Source: Ephemerocybe angulata (taxonomy: Eukaryota; Basidiomycota; Agaricomycetes; Agaricales; Psathyrellaceae). From it: 64,000 bases of DNA. The position numbers were made by a program, and so were the translations under genes. The stretch lies in NCBI GenBank assembly GCA_013368325.1, contig JAACJK010000057.1, positions 1,302,001-1,366,000 on the forward strand, given 5' to 3'. How positions within the stretch are numbered: position 1 is the first letter of the stretch; each line of letters starts with the position of its first letter. Below the pieces are notes generated by a model, which was not told the origin of the DNA, did no database searches, and saw only the letters and a program-made list of their open reading frames with translations. Positions 1 to 10,417 of the stretch are shown piece after piece.

Positions 1-180
1 ATGACCCATCGAGAGTGATGGGACACACACAGCCACTGCTTCTCAGGCTTGCACATATAAGCGCCCACAAAAGGAGCATTCGTCACTTAAATTCGTCATT
101 TATCTCGTTGAAGTCGTGCGATAAGTAGGTAATGAGACATAAAGGTGCGTATATGCGTCGTAAGGTACTGGAAATGTTCA

Positions 181-2316
181 TTAAATTTCATTCTCTTGAA
201 TCAAGCGGACTGCCTCTGGAGACCGAGGAGTGATCACGCAAGGGAACGAGCCTGGATGGCTGTAAAACACGACGGTTAAAAAGAGTTTTAGATAGACGAA
301 TAGCAGGACACACCTTCCGAGGAAAGGGGTGTAATCGGGGTTAGGATCAATCTCTTGACCAGCTTCGTTTACAGCCCTTGTCACCTGGAAAGTCGCCAGG
401 ACGCTCGTGACCATGAGGAAGATGAAATCGTGTGCAATATATTTGCCCGGACACGCCCTGAAAATAAAGACCTTCAGACAGAGCAAAGCTAGCTCGTAGA
501 CGGTAAGCTCACCTCCTACCCGCCCCAAAGATTGCCGCATCAGGGATGCTATTCACGCCCCGAGGTCCTGCCCTCTCCCTTGCGTTCTTGTCCCGCACAT
601 GCGTTTCATTCGCCAGTATCCTGTTCAAGAACCTGTCGATCTTGAAGGTATTAGGCTCTGGGTATGCAACCGGGTCATGAAGCATGCGCCATAGATTGGG
701 GATAACGGTGGTGCCTTCAGGAATGGTGTAACCACCGTATGTGTCCATTTCGCTCGCATAGTGAGGAAGTCCGATTGGAGTGACGGGGTTCCACCTCAAG
801 AGTTCGTATACCATACTTTGCTGCAATGATGTAAGCAAGCTATAGAGCATATCCGTGAAAACCCGTATACGTACGATGAGAGGAAGTCGTCCCCTATCTT
901 CTATAGTGGGTAATCGACCACCGAGAACGCGATCCACTTCTTCTTGCGCGCGTTGTTGAACGGCCGGGAATTTCGTGAGAACGAGGAAGAACGACGAGAG
1001 GATTGAAACCACAGTCTCAGCGCCAGCTAAAACCAACGTAAGCCATAAGTCCTGGGGTAGTATGAGACATCCCAAGATACCTGTGAAGGCGGTTGCCGCG
1101 GTATTCTTGATAACTTCTTCGTCGACGTTCATATTATGGTTTTTGTCGCCGTTCATGAGGGCTTCCAGCTCGGTCGTGACCATGCAGATAGCCTCCTGCC
1201 CAGATATCTAGCAGAGAGAAAGTCTGTTAGTTGCCAGGCGCAGGTAGGCTGAATTTCATACGCACAAGATCGGCCTTGGCTTGAGCAAAGGGCTCGTTCA
1301 AAAGTTGCCTTGCTTTCTTCCGCGATTCTAACGCTTCTCGCTTCCATCCTGCGCCAGGCATCCATGATGGAACAAACCTCAGCCAGGGAATGTAGTCCAC
1401 TTTGAATGTGCCAAAGGGACCAGCTTTCGTGATAGCGGCAGTGACCTGTGCTGCGAGCTCGACATACTTGTCTCCATCCGTGGCAACGTCGTGTCCGTAA
1501 AGCATACGCAACACAACAGCTGCTGACGATCTACAACACGTGTAAGCGGTCAACTTTCTCCAAATACTGATAGAGGGTAGCGCTCACCGGTGGATTAGCG
1601 TCCTAAAGGACTCTGGTTCCTTAAGGAGATCGTGGAGGAAGGCATTGACCTGGATGAGTTGCGCGCCGTTATATTTGCTGTGCTCCAGGCGTTTGAAGTA
1701 CTTGTGGAATAGATATCGATGCCTCTAAAACGTTGGTCAGCCAATACACCCCTAAAGCATCAAGCCACTTCGTGTACCTTAAATTTCTCCCCCAATGTCA
1801 TAGTCGTGATCATGAAGTCAAACCCAAGGCTGTCGCCGGAGTGGTTAGCGGCTGGATAAAGAGCTGGTCAAATAGGCACTCACACATCCACAACCATTGT
1901 CCGCACCGGACGAGAGGCATACTTCTCACCACGTTTCTCGAAGAGTTCTATGAAGGCCTCGTATGAATTCAAGACCAACACCTTATTGCCGAGGTGACTA
2001 AAATAGACGAGCTCCCCTTGAAATAGTATTAGGTCTTGTTTGGGGTAGAGTCTGAATGAAAGGGTGATTCACCATATTCTTCCGCCCAGACGTCGTAGTT
2101 GCGCCATGAGTGTTCATATGGCTTCGCTGGCCCGTTCAGCCAGCTTGTCGGTGGACCAGGGGGGAGGGGGAAGAGGAGACGAGGTGCCCTGAGCCAGTTT
2201 ATGATGCGCTTTCCTACTACCGCAGTGAGGACGATAGCGAACGGCAAAAAGAGTCGATTGCTGGGGAGCCAGTTCTGGAAGGCGTGCGACAGCGTTGGGA
2301 AGAGGTGGACCAACAT
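181..2316 (-). CDS. Cytochrome P450 monooxygenase, multi-exon, apparently complete
   Basis: Haem-thiolate monooxygenase, expected to be anchored in the ER membrane and fed electrons by cytochrome P450 reductase. Seen in the spliced reading: an N-terminal hydrophobic segment (LFLPFAIVLTAVVG) followed by the proline hinge LPPGPP; a helix-C type motif GEKFKRHRYLFHKYF; helix-I AGAET near 1020; ExxR (ELLR) near 800; an FKIDRF segment near 640; and the haem loop FGAGRRxCPGKYIAHDF, split by an intron around 460-545, with the ligand cysteine present. Introns of about 50-80 nt separate at least seven exons; typical ones lie near 2030-2075, 1820-1880 and 840-890. The tail ends at a TAA at 181. It resembles the agaricomycete group often annotated O-methylsterigmatocystin oxidoreductase-like, but the substrate cannot be inferred. 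There are no other biosynthetic genes beside it, so it is not evidently part of a metabolite cluster. Confidence 0.9.
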
Positions 2317-3836
2317 GTCGACAGAGGTGGAGGAGCACTTTCTGCCCTCTCAGAGGGACGAGAGAGGGGGAGGGAGTGGCGCGGAAGGAAAGAATCGACT
2401 CAAGCGGGGGACTTTAAAGGACGACAGTCGCTCCCCACAATCGATGATACAAAAAGGAGGTCGCCTCATAAGCAATGGGTAGTAATTTGGACCCTAAGTG
2501 CCTCGCTTGCAACGATAGGGCACGGACACAGGGTCCGGGTGCTCTCCATTAGGATGTCGGATGGTGGACGCCAGACTCCTGGATCGGATATACCCAATTG
2601 AATGAAGTGAAGTCGCTGCCGTCTCTTGTCATGGGCCTGAGTGTACGTAAAAATTCGGAGCGAGACCCATTGAATGTGTGCACACCCCCTCCAAGTTAGG
2701 TCTTCCTGATGAAAGGCACGGCACGCCAAAGAGGTGGAACCTGCAGGTCCAAAAAGATCTTTCAAGTTGCCCTGACGAGATACGCACCGATACGAGAGTG
2801 GGCGCCTGACCTTGGCCTGGCCACCGTCTACTACTTCTCGCCAGCGATTTTCTGAGAATGAGCGAAACTTCCACAGAAAAGCGCCGCTCGCAAAGAGCTT
2901 CGGGAGGCGTCCCTGCAGGGTTGACATTTGTATTGAGCGGAAATTTGTCCACAACACATGACCGTTCCGATAGTGGGGACATGCTGTTGGCCACAAGTGA
3001 TAAGGAAGTAAGGGATTATGGGGCGTGCATACTTGAGGCGCAGCGCCCTACCTCAGGAAGAAGCGCAAAGAAGGTTGTAGTTGAGTGGGTTTGTGATCAG
3101 GCGATGGTCTGAACCCGGTGACATACCGACAACACGTCAAATACCCGTCGTGCCTCTATGGCGTCGGCATATACCCTGAGCAATTCAGTTCCCTTCGACC
3201 ACCCCGGGACCTCACCGCAATAACCTATGGCGAATGGGTACCCATACATTCCAGGCCTAGACGCAACTTCAATGCAAGAAGCGATTGAATAGAACACCAG
3301 AAGAACGAGGATCATGAGGAGCAACTAAAAGGGATTCGGGCGTACCCATATGTACCGTTTTCCAGGGCACGACCTGGCAAATGCGAGTGTAACCTGGAAG
3401 CCTGGACCTGAACTTGAAAACGCAGTGGGTCCAAGTGGCGCCAGGGAAACAATAGTAGGGTGAAGAGCGTGATACGATAGTAATGATGAGGTACTACTAA
3501 TCGAGGGTCGTTAAATACGGAGAACCGGGGAGAGTTGATAGACGTGCGTATACCGACGAGTGAAGTGGAAAGGACTGTGGGGTGAGGGATCCTATAACTA
3601 CTTGGAGGTGATAAATAGTACTACAAACAACAAAAGAAAGACGGTGGTTGACAATGGGGAAGGATTGCACTAATCAGTAGGGGATGTTCGAGGGCGAATG
3701 GAGGAGGGGTGAATAGGGAACGATAGCGATGAAGAGAATAAGATGGTCGATTATAACGTATCCAAGAATTATACCAATATGGTTCCGACGGGGTATTGTG
3801 CAAAGAAATGGATCAAGGAAAGGGGACCATGCACGC
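2317..3836. other. Gene-poor interval between P450 and nudE
   Basis: This 1.5 kb holds the P450 promoter and the 3' side of nudE. Open frames here are short, on both strands, and mostly lack recognisable motifs. The only one that resembles a protein is a 73-codon frame with a hydrophobic N-terminus (listed separately). No repeats or transposon ends were recognised. Confidence 0.5.
3097..3315 (-). CDS. Possible small secreted protein, unassigned
   Basis: An open frame of about 72 residues starting at an ATG at 3313-3315. Its N-terminus is a plausible signal peptide (MILVLLVFYSIASC), followed by a segment with several Gly, Tyr and Pro residues and two further cysteines. I do not recognise a family. 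The frame has no neighbour-supported promoter and could equally be chance or the remnant of a longer gene. Codon use was not assessed. Transcript evidence would decide whether it is real. Confidence 0.2.
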   Translation of the reverse strand: MILVLLVFYSIASCIEVASRPGMYGYPFAIGYCGEVPGWSKGTELLRVYADAIEARRVFDVLSVCHRVQTIA

Positions 3837-6030
3837 TTAGTTGCCAAAGAATCCAGTCGAACCGCTCCCAGACCGAGGGCGAAGATCCTTGATGTCTAGA
3901 GCGTCGCCGCCGCCACTCTTCCTGCCAGAGCTGGGTCTCCCAATCCTGCTTTTTGAGAGCAGGTTACTGACGGCATTCCCAGACGAGGTGCTCTTTGAAG
4001 CCCGAAGGGTAACATTGGTACTCTGAGAGGGAAGAGTAGGAAGTTCTTTGCTATCGGCCTTCTTATGATCAGATATAGGGAGTGGTGGATGAGCAGTGGA
4101 CCTGGACCGATAATCGGACGAAGGACCGTATGTACTGGTTGTCAAGGGTCTTCGGTTTGTCGACTGGCTGAGTGGATTGGGAGCATTCGTTGACCGCTTG
4201 GGCGCATAATTCCCCGTCGGCATGGGGAGCAGTGTTGGGGAGGTCGGCCGAGAGTTGTGTGGGGGCCTAACGGTCGATGTACTGGAGTTCCCACCAGATA
4301 ATCGGGATTGAGATCGTCGACCTGAAGCTGATATGCTGGGGCTGGCGCCCATGTTGAGGTAAGCCGAGGTCGGGCCTGTGCTGAGGGATGGGGAAGCAGC
4401 CCGGCTATTACGGAAGGAGGTAGGCGCCATTGGATTCGATAGTCGTCGCCGTTCTCTGCGCTCTCGTTCCTTGTCCTTGACCGGTGAGGGCGAATCTTCC
4501 ATGATCAATACCCAGCCAGACTCTCCTGAATCCTTCTTGGCCTGTCTATCCAGACTCTCGTTGCTCTTCCTGGAATCAGGACTTGGTCGCCCGGACTCCC
4601 AGCTGGTCTTGGCAGTGGAATGGTTAGATGCTGATGACGAGCTGCTGGGAACGCGGTTGGAGACAGAGGATGAGCTACTTGGGACACTCGAGACGTTAGA
4701 GCTCATGCTGTTACGCCCCGTAATGCTAGCCATGCGGAGTCGTGGAACGCGGGTGTGGATCTTCTGCTCAAGGTTCCGTACCCGAGCACGCATTTCGGAG
4801 ACCATCTGCACACCCTTGTTCTTGGATACTGTGCTGGTTGTAGATCCACTTGCAAACGAACTAGAACTTGTTGAGGTGCGAACGGGGGTAGCCCGCGCAG
4901 GGAGACGCGCAGCGGTGGAGGTGGAGGGACTGTACAAGGAACCGGTAGTCGTTGACCGCGAGAATCCGGTTGTCCGAAGTGCACTGAGAGGACTTTCTCG
5001 ACTATATATGCCAGACCGCTGGAGCGAAGACTTGTTGAGAGTATTGTTTTTGGGAGTGGAGATTTGAGAGGAGGTAGATTTGGATGACTTGGTCGAAGTC
5101 GGGCTTGGCGATAGGTCGGCCAATTCCAAAGCGGGCGGGGTCCCAGCCCCAGCCTTGCGAGGGCTGCGGGTTATGGAAGGAGGAGGCATTGATGACTTGT
5201 ATTGCTTGAGAGCCTCAGCGACAGCTTTTTCTGAAGCGGCGCTTGCTTCTGCGAGTCGGTTTCTAAGCATAGAGATCTCTTCCGTTGCATCTAGGGTTAT
5301 GGGTTAGTGGGCCTCGAGCAGGGTAACTACAAGAGAGAGTCTTACCTCTGAGCTCATCCTTGAGGCGTTGCGACCCTTCCTCGAGGCTGACCTTCTCCAA
5401 CAACTCCTGTTCCAAGAGAATCTTCTCTTCCAAAACCCGCGAGTACTTTGCCTCCATATCGGCCAAGCTTGATGAGACGGCGCGTTCATTCCGTTCCAAA
5501 TCGTCATTTCCCATCTCTAGCTCTCGCAACTGGACCTTGATCAGCTGGTATTCTTGCCGTAGTCTGTCGAGTTCACGCTGCAGTGATGTAGTGGTCGTAT
5601 TATGAGCAGTTTGCAGGGACATGAACTTGGACTAGGTAGACGCGCAGCAACGGTTAGTCGGGTGAAAAGAGAGAGTAGAATTTGACGCACCTTCCAGTCG
5701 TCCCTCTCTGACTCCGCTTTGGACACCTTGACCTTCAAGTCCATCTGGGACTTTTCTGTACGGGCCAGTTCAGCCTCCAGCTCAGCCTCCAACTCCTTGC
5801 TCGCAGAATGGAATTCGTCAAGCTCCGCCTTGGTCTCGGAAAGCATATCCAACACCTGGAGCGCGATATTAGCGACATTTGCGAGAATTGCTGGTGGCTA
5901 CACACTTCGTTGTACTTGGCATGCCAGTCCGTGGTGCTCGACAGGAAGCTGTGGACGACCGGCCGGGTAAGGAGGGGCGAATGGTGGCACTATTTCAGAC
6001 CCACCTCAAGCCATTCTCGTCCATGGACAT
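3837..6030 (-). CDS. nudE: NudE-family nuclear distribution protein (Nde1/Ndel1 homologue)
   Basis: Dynein regulator that binds Lis1/NudF and dynein through an N-terminal coiled coil and is needed for nuclear migration along microtubules. Exons read 6030-6005, 5948-5906, 5855-5691, 5631-5346 and 5290-3837, giving 657 codons in one frame. The first 170 residues form the diagnostic NudE coiled coil: WHAKYNEVLDMLSETKAELDEF, then ELEAELEAEL, DDWKSKF, AHNTTTTSLQRELD and NDDLERNERAVSSSLADME are all easily aligned with Nde1/NudE. The remaining 480 residues are a Ser/Pro/Thr-rich, probably disordered tail ending GFFGN. I start at the ATG at 6030 (MSMDENG); in-frame ATGs at 6057 and 6078 are alternatives, with an in-frame stop just upstream of 6078. 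Confidence 0.92.
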
Positions 6031-6276
6031 GGGTCTCTCCTTTCTGAGGGCATCCATGGAAGAGAGGACGGCAGTCATGACTTGGAATACCTAGCAGGGC
6101 CAGCCTATGCGCGGAACGAGAAACAGCAGTCTAGTGGTTCTGGTTCAACTCGCCCCAGCCAATCCATCCAAATGTTGACCATTTCCATTTCGGGCCCACA
6201 TTGCATGGTGGCACAGGGCCAGAGCCGATCATATTCGCGACATAGTCTTTTAATGCTACAAGCTACATAATTCTGG

Positions 6277-6987
6277 CTACAGGCCCTCCGGTTTCGCGCA
6301 CTTTCGCTTCTCGATCTTCCCTGTCTTTGGACACCGCATCTCCTGCCAAGATACGGGCTCGAGCGTCGCTCCTGAGAGATGTGAGAATTCTGACAGGGGA
6401 TCGGGAGGGGCGGGCCGGACGTACCTGCCTCGCTTGTCGCGAAGATGACTCCAAGGTCGTTACGGGCGGTGGTGATAAAATAGCTGCGCGCGTCTCCGAG
6501 CGAGATCTGGAGGGAGAGTGAGGACGAGCACGGTCTGGTCGCTGTATCACACGTACTACCACGCCACGGACGACGTCGCCACCCCTGAAGCAGTCGCCGA
6601 TTTTCACTCGGTCCTTTTCAGTCGCGCGCACATCCTGCGAGCGAATTACTCCGGTGAACTCTTCGCCTGCGGGGAGTGGGACGCCGTCGACCACCGATAT
6701 CGAGAGAAAGGCCTGAAGAGGCGAGAGCCGGGTGACGGAGCCCAGGATTACAGAGTTTGGGGCTGGAGGATGTGGCCGCACGCGAGGGATGGTCAAGGTC
6801 TACTCCGAGTGGTCAGATAAGCGTCCATCACATCAGGTGGTGCTCGTACGGTGCCCTCGATTTTTGGCAGGCCGAGCAGACTTGCGCGGACGGTGTCGTC
6901 TCTGACATACGCGCCAGGCCCGAGCTGGGGCTTGGGGGCTCTGGGGGGAAGGGCGACGGGCTGGCCAGGGAGGAGAATGGCGTCCAT
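6277..6987 (-). CDS. csl4: Exosome complex cap subunit CSL4 (EXOSC1 homologue)
   Basis: RNA-binding cap protein of the 3'-5' RNA exosome in nucleus and cytoplasm. Exons 6987-6850, 6799-6557, 6506-6425 and 6371-6277 join to 186 codons including the stop, with introns of only 50-53 nt. The N-terminal domain shows LLPGQPVAL and LGPGAYVRDDTVRASLLG; the S1 domain carries GSVTRLSPLQAFLSI, GVIRSQDVRATEKDRVKI and CFRGGDVVRG, then ISLGDARSYFITTARNDLGV; the C-terminal zinc-ribbon-like piece reads VSWQEMRCPKTGKIEKRKC. All parts match CSL4. The start is fixed by a TAA codon directly before the ATG at 6987. At 185 residues it is slightly short for the family but has every segment. It diverges from the PDC-E2 gene and shares a 54-bp leader repeat with it. 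Confidence 0.93.
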
Positions 6988-7021
6988 TTACTAAGGCCGA
7001 AGGATTTCCATCAGCGCGGTA

Positions 7022-7075
7022 AGGGTTCGTTCGGTAGCCAGATCCAGTTTTTGGATGTGGATTTTGATGAGGATT
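7022..7075 (-). repeat. Left arm of 54-bp perfect inverted repeat
   Basis: Read on the minus strand this segment begins AATCCTCATCAAAATCC and ends ACCGAACGAACCCT, identical over all 54 positions to 7420-7473 on the plus strand. Identity stops at the flanking bases on both sides. It lies in the presumed 5' leader of csl4. Confidence 0.95.
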
Positions 7076-7419
7076 TGGGCGGACCCACGCTTCCATCAGC
7101 ACATGTCTCCTAAGCGGCAGGCTCGGCACATCGGGAGCCATCCGTAATCAGTTGCTTGCATAAGCCAGCTGCTGGGATATACTTTCAAGTTTTGACTGCC
7201 AATCCACATAAAAGAGCGACGTAAATGGGTTTAAAAGTTATAAATTAATGCTAAACACCGATTTAAGGACTTTACCAGAACGCTTTTACTGTATAGAGCA
7301 CTTGCGAGGGTTAGAGAGAGAGGAATGGCCCGCGGGGAATGCCGTTTGATGCTTAGATGCCGAACATGCCACCCGCGCGCCGTTTCTCAACATCAGGCAC
7401 CACGACTGTGACAGTCCCC

Positions 7420-7473
7420 AATCCTCATCAAAATCCACATCCAAAAACTGGATCTGGCTACCGAACGAACCCT
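7420..7473 (+). repeat. Right arm of 54-bp perfect inverted repeat
   Basis: The plus-strand copy of the 54-bp element, in the presumed 5' leader or promoter of the PDC-E2 gene. No mismatch to the left arm was seen. There is no obvious target-site duplication outside the pair (GCGGTA on the left, AAGGGT on the right), so a transposon origin is not supported. Confidence 0.95.
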
Positions 7474-7568
7474 AAGGGTCCGCTTGTGTCTGTTTGGTCT
7501 GCGCCCCAATTATCCCAAAGCACCAAAGTTTTACGGTCCACCGTCTTTCCTCTCCCCTCCGACGAACA

Positions 7569-9183
7569 ATGGCCTTCTCCGTCGCCCGTGTCCTCTCTCG
7601 CCGTACGCTCTCTTCTGCACCAGCTGGCCGAGTCGCTAACTAGCTCCTCCAGGCTTCCACCTCTCGGCACGCAGAAATGCGCTTGCCCAGTTCAACATGC
7701 CAGCAATGAGCCCGACCATGACCGAGGGTGGAATTGCATCATGGAAGAAGAACGAGGGCGAGTCTTTCGCGGCTGGAGACGTCCTGCTCGAAATTGTGCG
7801 CTTTTCTTCATCTATTCCGACGCGTTCTTCCGGTGCTCATATGCGTCATCACAGGAAACCGACAAGGCCACCATTGACGTCGAGGCTCAGGACGACGGAA
7901 TCCTCGCCAAGATCATTGTGCGTGCCTCTTTTCATCGTTCGAGCTGGCAGAGGTTAAATCGGTGTGACGTGTAGATTCCCGACGGCTCAAAAGGTGTTCC
8001 CGTGGGATCGGTCATCGCCGTTATTGGAGAGGAGGGCGACGACCTCTCCGGTGCCGCCGCGCTTGCTGAAAAGGCCCAGGCTTCTTCAGCACCCAAGGAA
8101 GAAAAGGCCCCTGAACCTCCCAAGGCCGAGAAGAAGGAGCCCGCCCCTTCGAAGCCCGAGCCTACTCCCTCCGAGTCCAAGTCCGACCTCCCCAAGGGTG
8201 ACCGTATCTTCGCCAGCCCCATTGCAAAGAAGATTGCTCTCGAGCGCGGCATTCCTCTCGCACAAATCAAGGGCTCTGGCCCTGGTGGACGCATCATCCG
8301 TGAGGATGTCGAGACCTACAAGGCTCCCGCTGCGGCCGCTGCCCAACCTGCCGCCCAGGCGCCTGCTGCCGAGGCTTCCGAATACACCGACACCCCGGTC
8401 TCCAACATGCGTCGCACCATTGGCGCCCGCCTGACCCAGTCCAAGCAGGAGCTCCCCCATTACTACCTCACTGCCGAGATCAACATGGACAAGGTTCTCA
8501 AGCTCAGGCAGGTGTTCAACAAGACCCTTTCTGAAAAGGAGGGTGGTGCCAAGCTCAGTGTCAACGACTTCATCGTGAAGGCTGTCGCATGCGCCCTCTC
8601 CGATGTCCCTGAGGCCAACTCTGCATGGTTGGGCGAGGTCATCCGAACGTCAGTGTTCGTGTTTATTCTTCGATGAAATATGTTTGACGCAGAAAACAGA
8701 TACAAGAAGGCTGATATCTCCGTCGCTGTTGCGACGCCCACTGGTTTGATCACCCCCATTGTTAAGGACGCTGGAGGCAAGGGTCTTGCCTCTATCTCTG
8801 CTGAGACCAAGGCTTTGGCGAAGAAGGCCCGCGATGGCAAGCTCTCGCCATCAGAATACCAGGTATGCCCGTAAATCACCTATGATACAAGTTGGGCTGA
8901 CTCGTCCTTTTAGGGTGGAACCTTCACCATCTCCAACCTCGGAATGTACGGAGTTGAGCACTTCACCGCCATCATCAACCCCCCTCAGTCATGTATCCTC
9001 GCCGTTGGTGCCACACAAGCCCGCCTCGTGCCTGCTCCTGAGGAGGAGCGTGGATTCAAGACTGTCAATGTGATGAAGGTTACTCTCAGCTCCGACCACC
9101 GCACCGTCGACGGCGCTGTCGGCGCCAGGTGGATCAACGCCTTCAAGGGCTACCTCGAAAACCCTTTGACCTTCATGCTCTAA
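7569..9183 (+). CDS. LAT1: Dihydrolipoamide acetyltransferase, E2 of mitochondrial pyruvate dehydrogenase
   Basis: Transfers the acetyl group from the lipoyl arm to coenzyme A and forms the core of the pyruvate dehydrogenase complex. Exons 7569-7602, 7653-7795, 7855-7917, 7975-8648, 8700-8862 and 8914-9183 give 449 codons including the stop. A basic, Ser/Arg-rich presequence is followed by the lipoyl domain with [14 protein letters not shown] and the lipoyl-lysine motif [10 protein letters not shown], an Ala/Pro/Lys-rich linker, the peripheral-subunit-binding domain ([27 protein letters not shown]) and the catalytic domain ending in [13 protein letters not shown] with the active-site histidine and aspartate. 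The end, NPLTFML, is typical. At 448 residues with one lipoyl domain it matches fungal E2. Its cofactor is made by the lipoyl synthase encoded at 17276-18791. Confidence 0.96.
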
Positions 9184-10417
9184 CCGCCATTCCTAGATTA
9201 CCACTGATTCCCTCTTAGACTTTCTCTTAATATCACCCATGTGCTCTCCGCCCTATCCTTGAATATACGTTTCGTTTTTGGGATGCTTGAATTTGAACTG
9301 GAAGCACTTGTTGACGCCCTCACGTGGTCCTGTGTACTCCGGTAGGCGCTTCCTGAAAAGTGATTGGCAGGCTAAGGAGCACAGCGCAGCGATCGCGACT
9401 GTTCGCCGTAGGACAAGCTAGGGCAGAGATTCGGCGTGACTATCGCGGTCACGCGTTATGTTGCTTTGACTTGTTTACGCTTGACGCGTAAGACGCGAGC
9501 ATTCGCCCTTGCGCTTCTTGCTCCCGTCTTCATCGTCGCTTGGCTCGCAAGCGCATACATCCGTTCAGATCCTCGCGATCTTACCGATTTTCGTCACCCG
9601 CCCGCCCACGCCTAGTGTCTGGTGGCTACACGGATCCAGTGCTTCTGGAATTCTCCGGAGATTTGCTTGTCTCCTCCGTGTTCCTCTCCCGGACGCTCTG
9701 GCTTTGGCCCTGTGAGTAGCATCGAAAAGATTCGATGTCTCGGTCACAAAGCGCAGCTCCTCGCGCCGGATCTCAGTCTCAGAAGAGCCGCAGATCGGTT
9801 TAGGCGCCAGCGGCACTTAAGCGCTCGCCCGTGATCGTGGGATCCCGACATGACCTCGGGCCCGACTCACCGCCAGGCTCCCGCAGTCTGCGCGTCGGCC
9901 GAAGCCGCCCCCCAACCCACGAAACAAATGACCCAGCCTTGAGCTTGGAAAACTCGTTTCGATGGTTTTCTCGGATATGACATCCTCTCGAAAGCTGACC
10001 TTTGATACTCGGTTTCTCCGGGCACTGGCCCAGTGTTCCTCATGCCCTCGTCCCTCATAGGTTCGGGTCGTCGTACATAATACTCCTCCCTTGGAGGATC
10101 TCACAGCAGCCCTTGGGCTCCCTTTCTCGCAGGCGGAGAAAATGGATCTCATTGCGTCTGATTCGATCAGTCTTGATCCTTCGGGTTCACCCGTGCTCGG
10201 AGATCATTTTCTCCGGGCCTCGCTCATGATCCACCTAGCTTGTGGGTCCCTGAGCATCATCAGCCTCGGAACTCCATCTATGACCGTCTGATTCGGCGGT
10301 ATCACAACTTCACTGACGATCCTCCATAACGACGCCTCCCACTCGTCGAGCACGGAGTAGTTTCTTCACTGAACAGCGCTGTCCAAGACCCTCTCAGACG
10401 GAACGCAATCCTAGCGA
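9184..10417. other. Intergenic interval after PDC-E2
   Basis: 1.2 kb without a recognisable gene. It includes the 3' untranslated region of PDC-E2 and the promoter of the DUF6697 gene. Between about 10061 and 10291 one plus-strand frame reads like protein (EDLTAALGLPFSQAEKMDL and LDPSGSPVLGDHF) directly after a possible splice acceptor at 10059-10060, but I could not connect it to a start or to the next gene. It may be an unrecognised small gene or upstream exon, or chance. Confidence 0.4.

Larger units (their letters stand above)
6988..7568. promoter_or_regulatory. Bidirectional upstream region of csl4 and PDC-E2
   Basis: The 581 bp between the two divergent start codons must hold both promoters. 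It contains the two arms of a perfect 54-bp inverted repeat, the left arm 35-88 bp before the csl4 ATG and the right arm 96-149 bp before the PDC-E2 ATG. Because the genes diverge, both transcripts would carry the same strand of the element if their leaders reach that far. The central 344 bp between the arms is AT-richer than its flanks around 7190-7290. No core promoter motif was assigned. Confidence 0.6.

Noticed and set aside
181..2316. P450 as part of a secondary-metabolite cluster
   Set aside because: No synthase, transporter or transcription factor lies next to it; the following genes are housekeeping.
4378..5067. Long plus-strand open frame (229 codons) inside nudE
   Set aside because: It is antisense to the Ser-rich tail exon of nudE, whose composition keeps the opposite frame open; no domain is visible in it.
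7022..7473. MITE or transposon with 54-bp terminal inverted repeats
   Set aside because: No target-site duplication, no transposase, and both arms sit within the leaders of intact housekeeping genes; duplication of a leader element fits better, although a mobile origin is not fully excluded.
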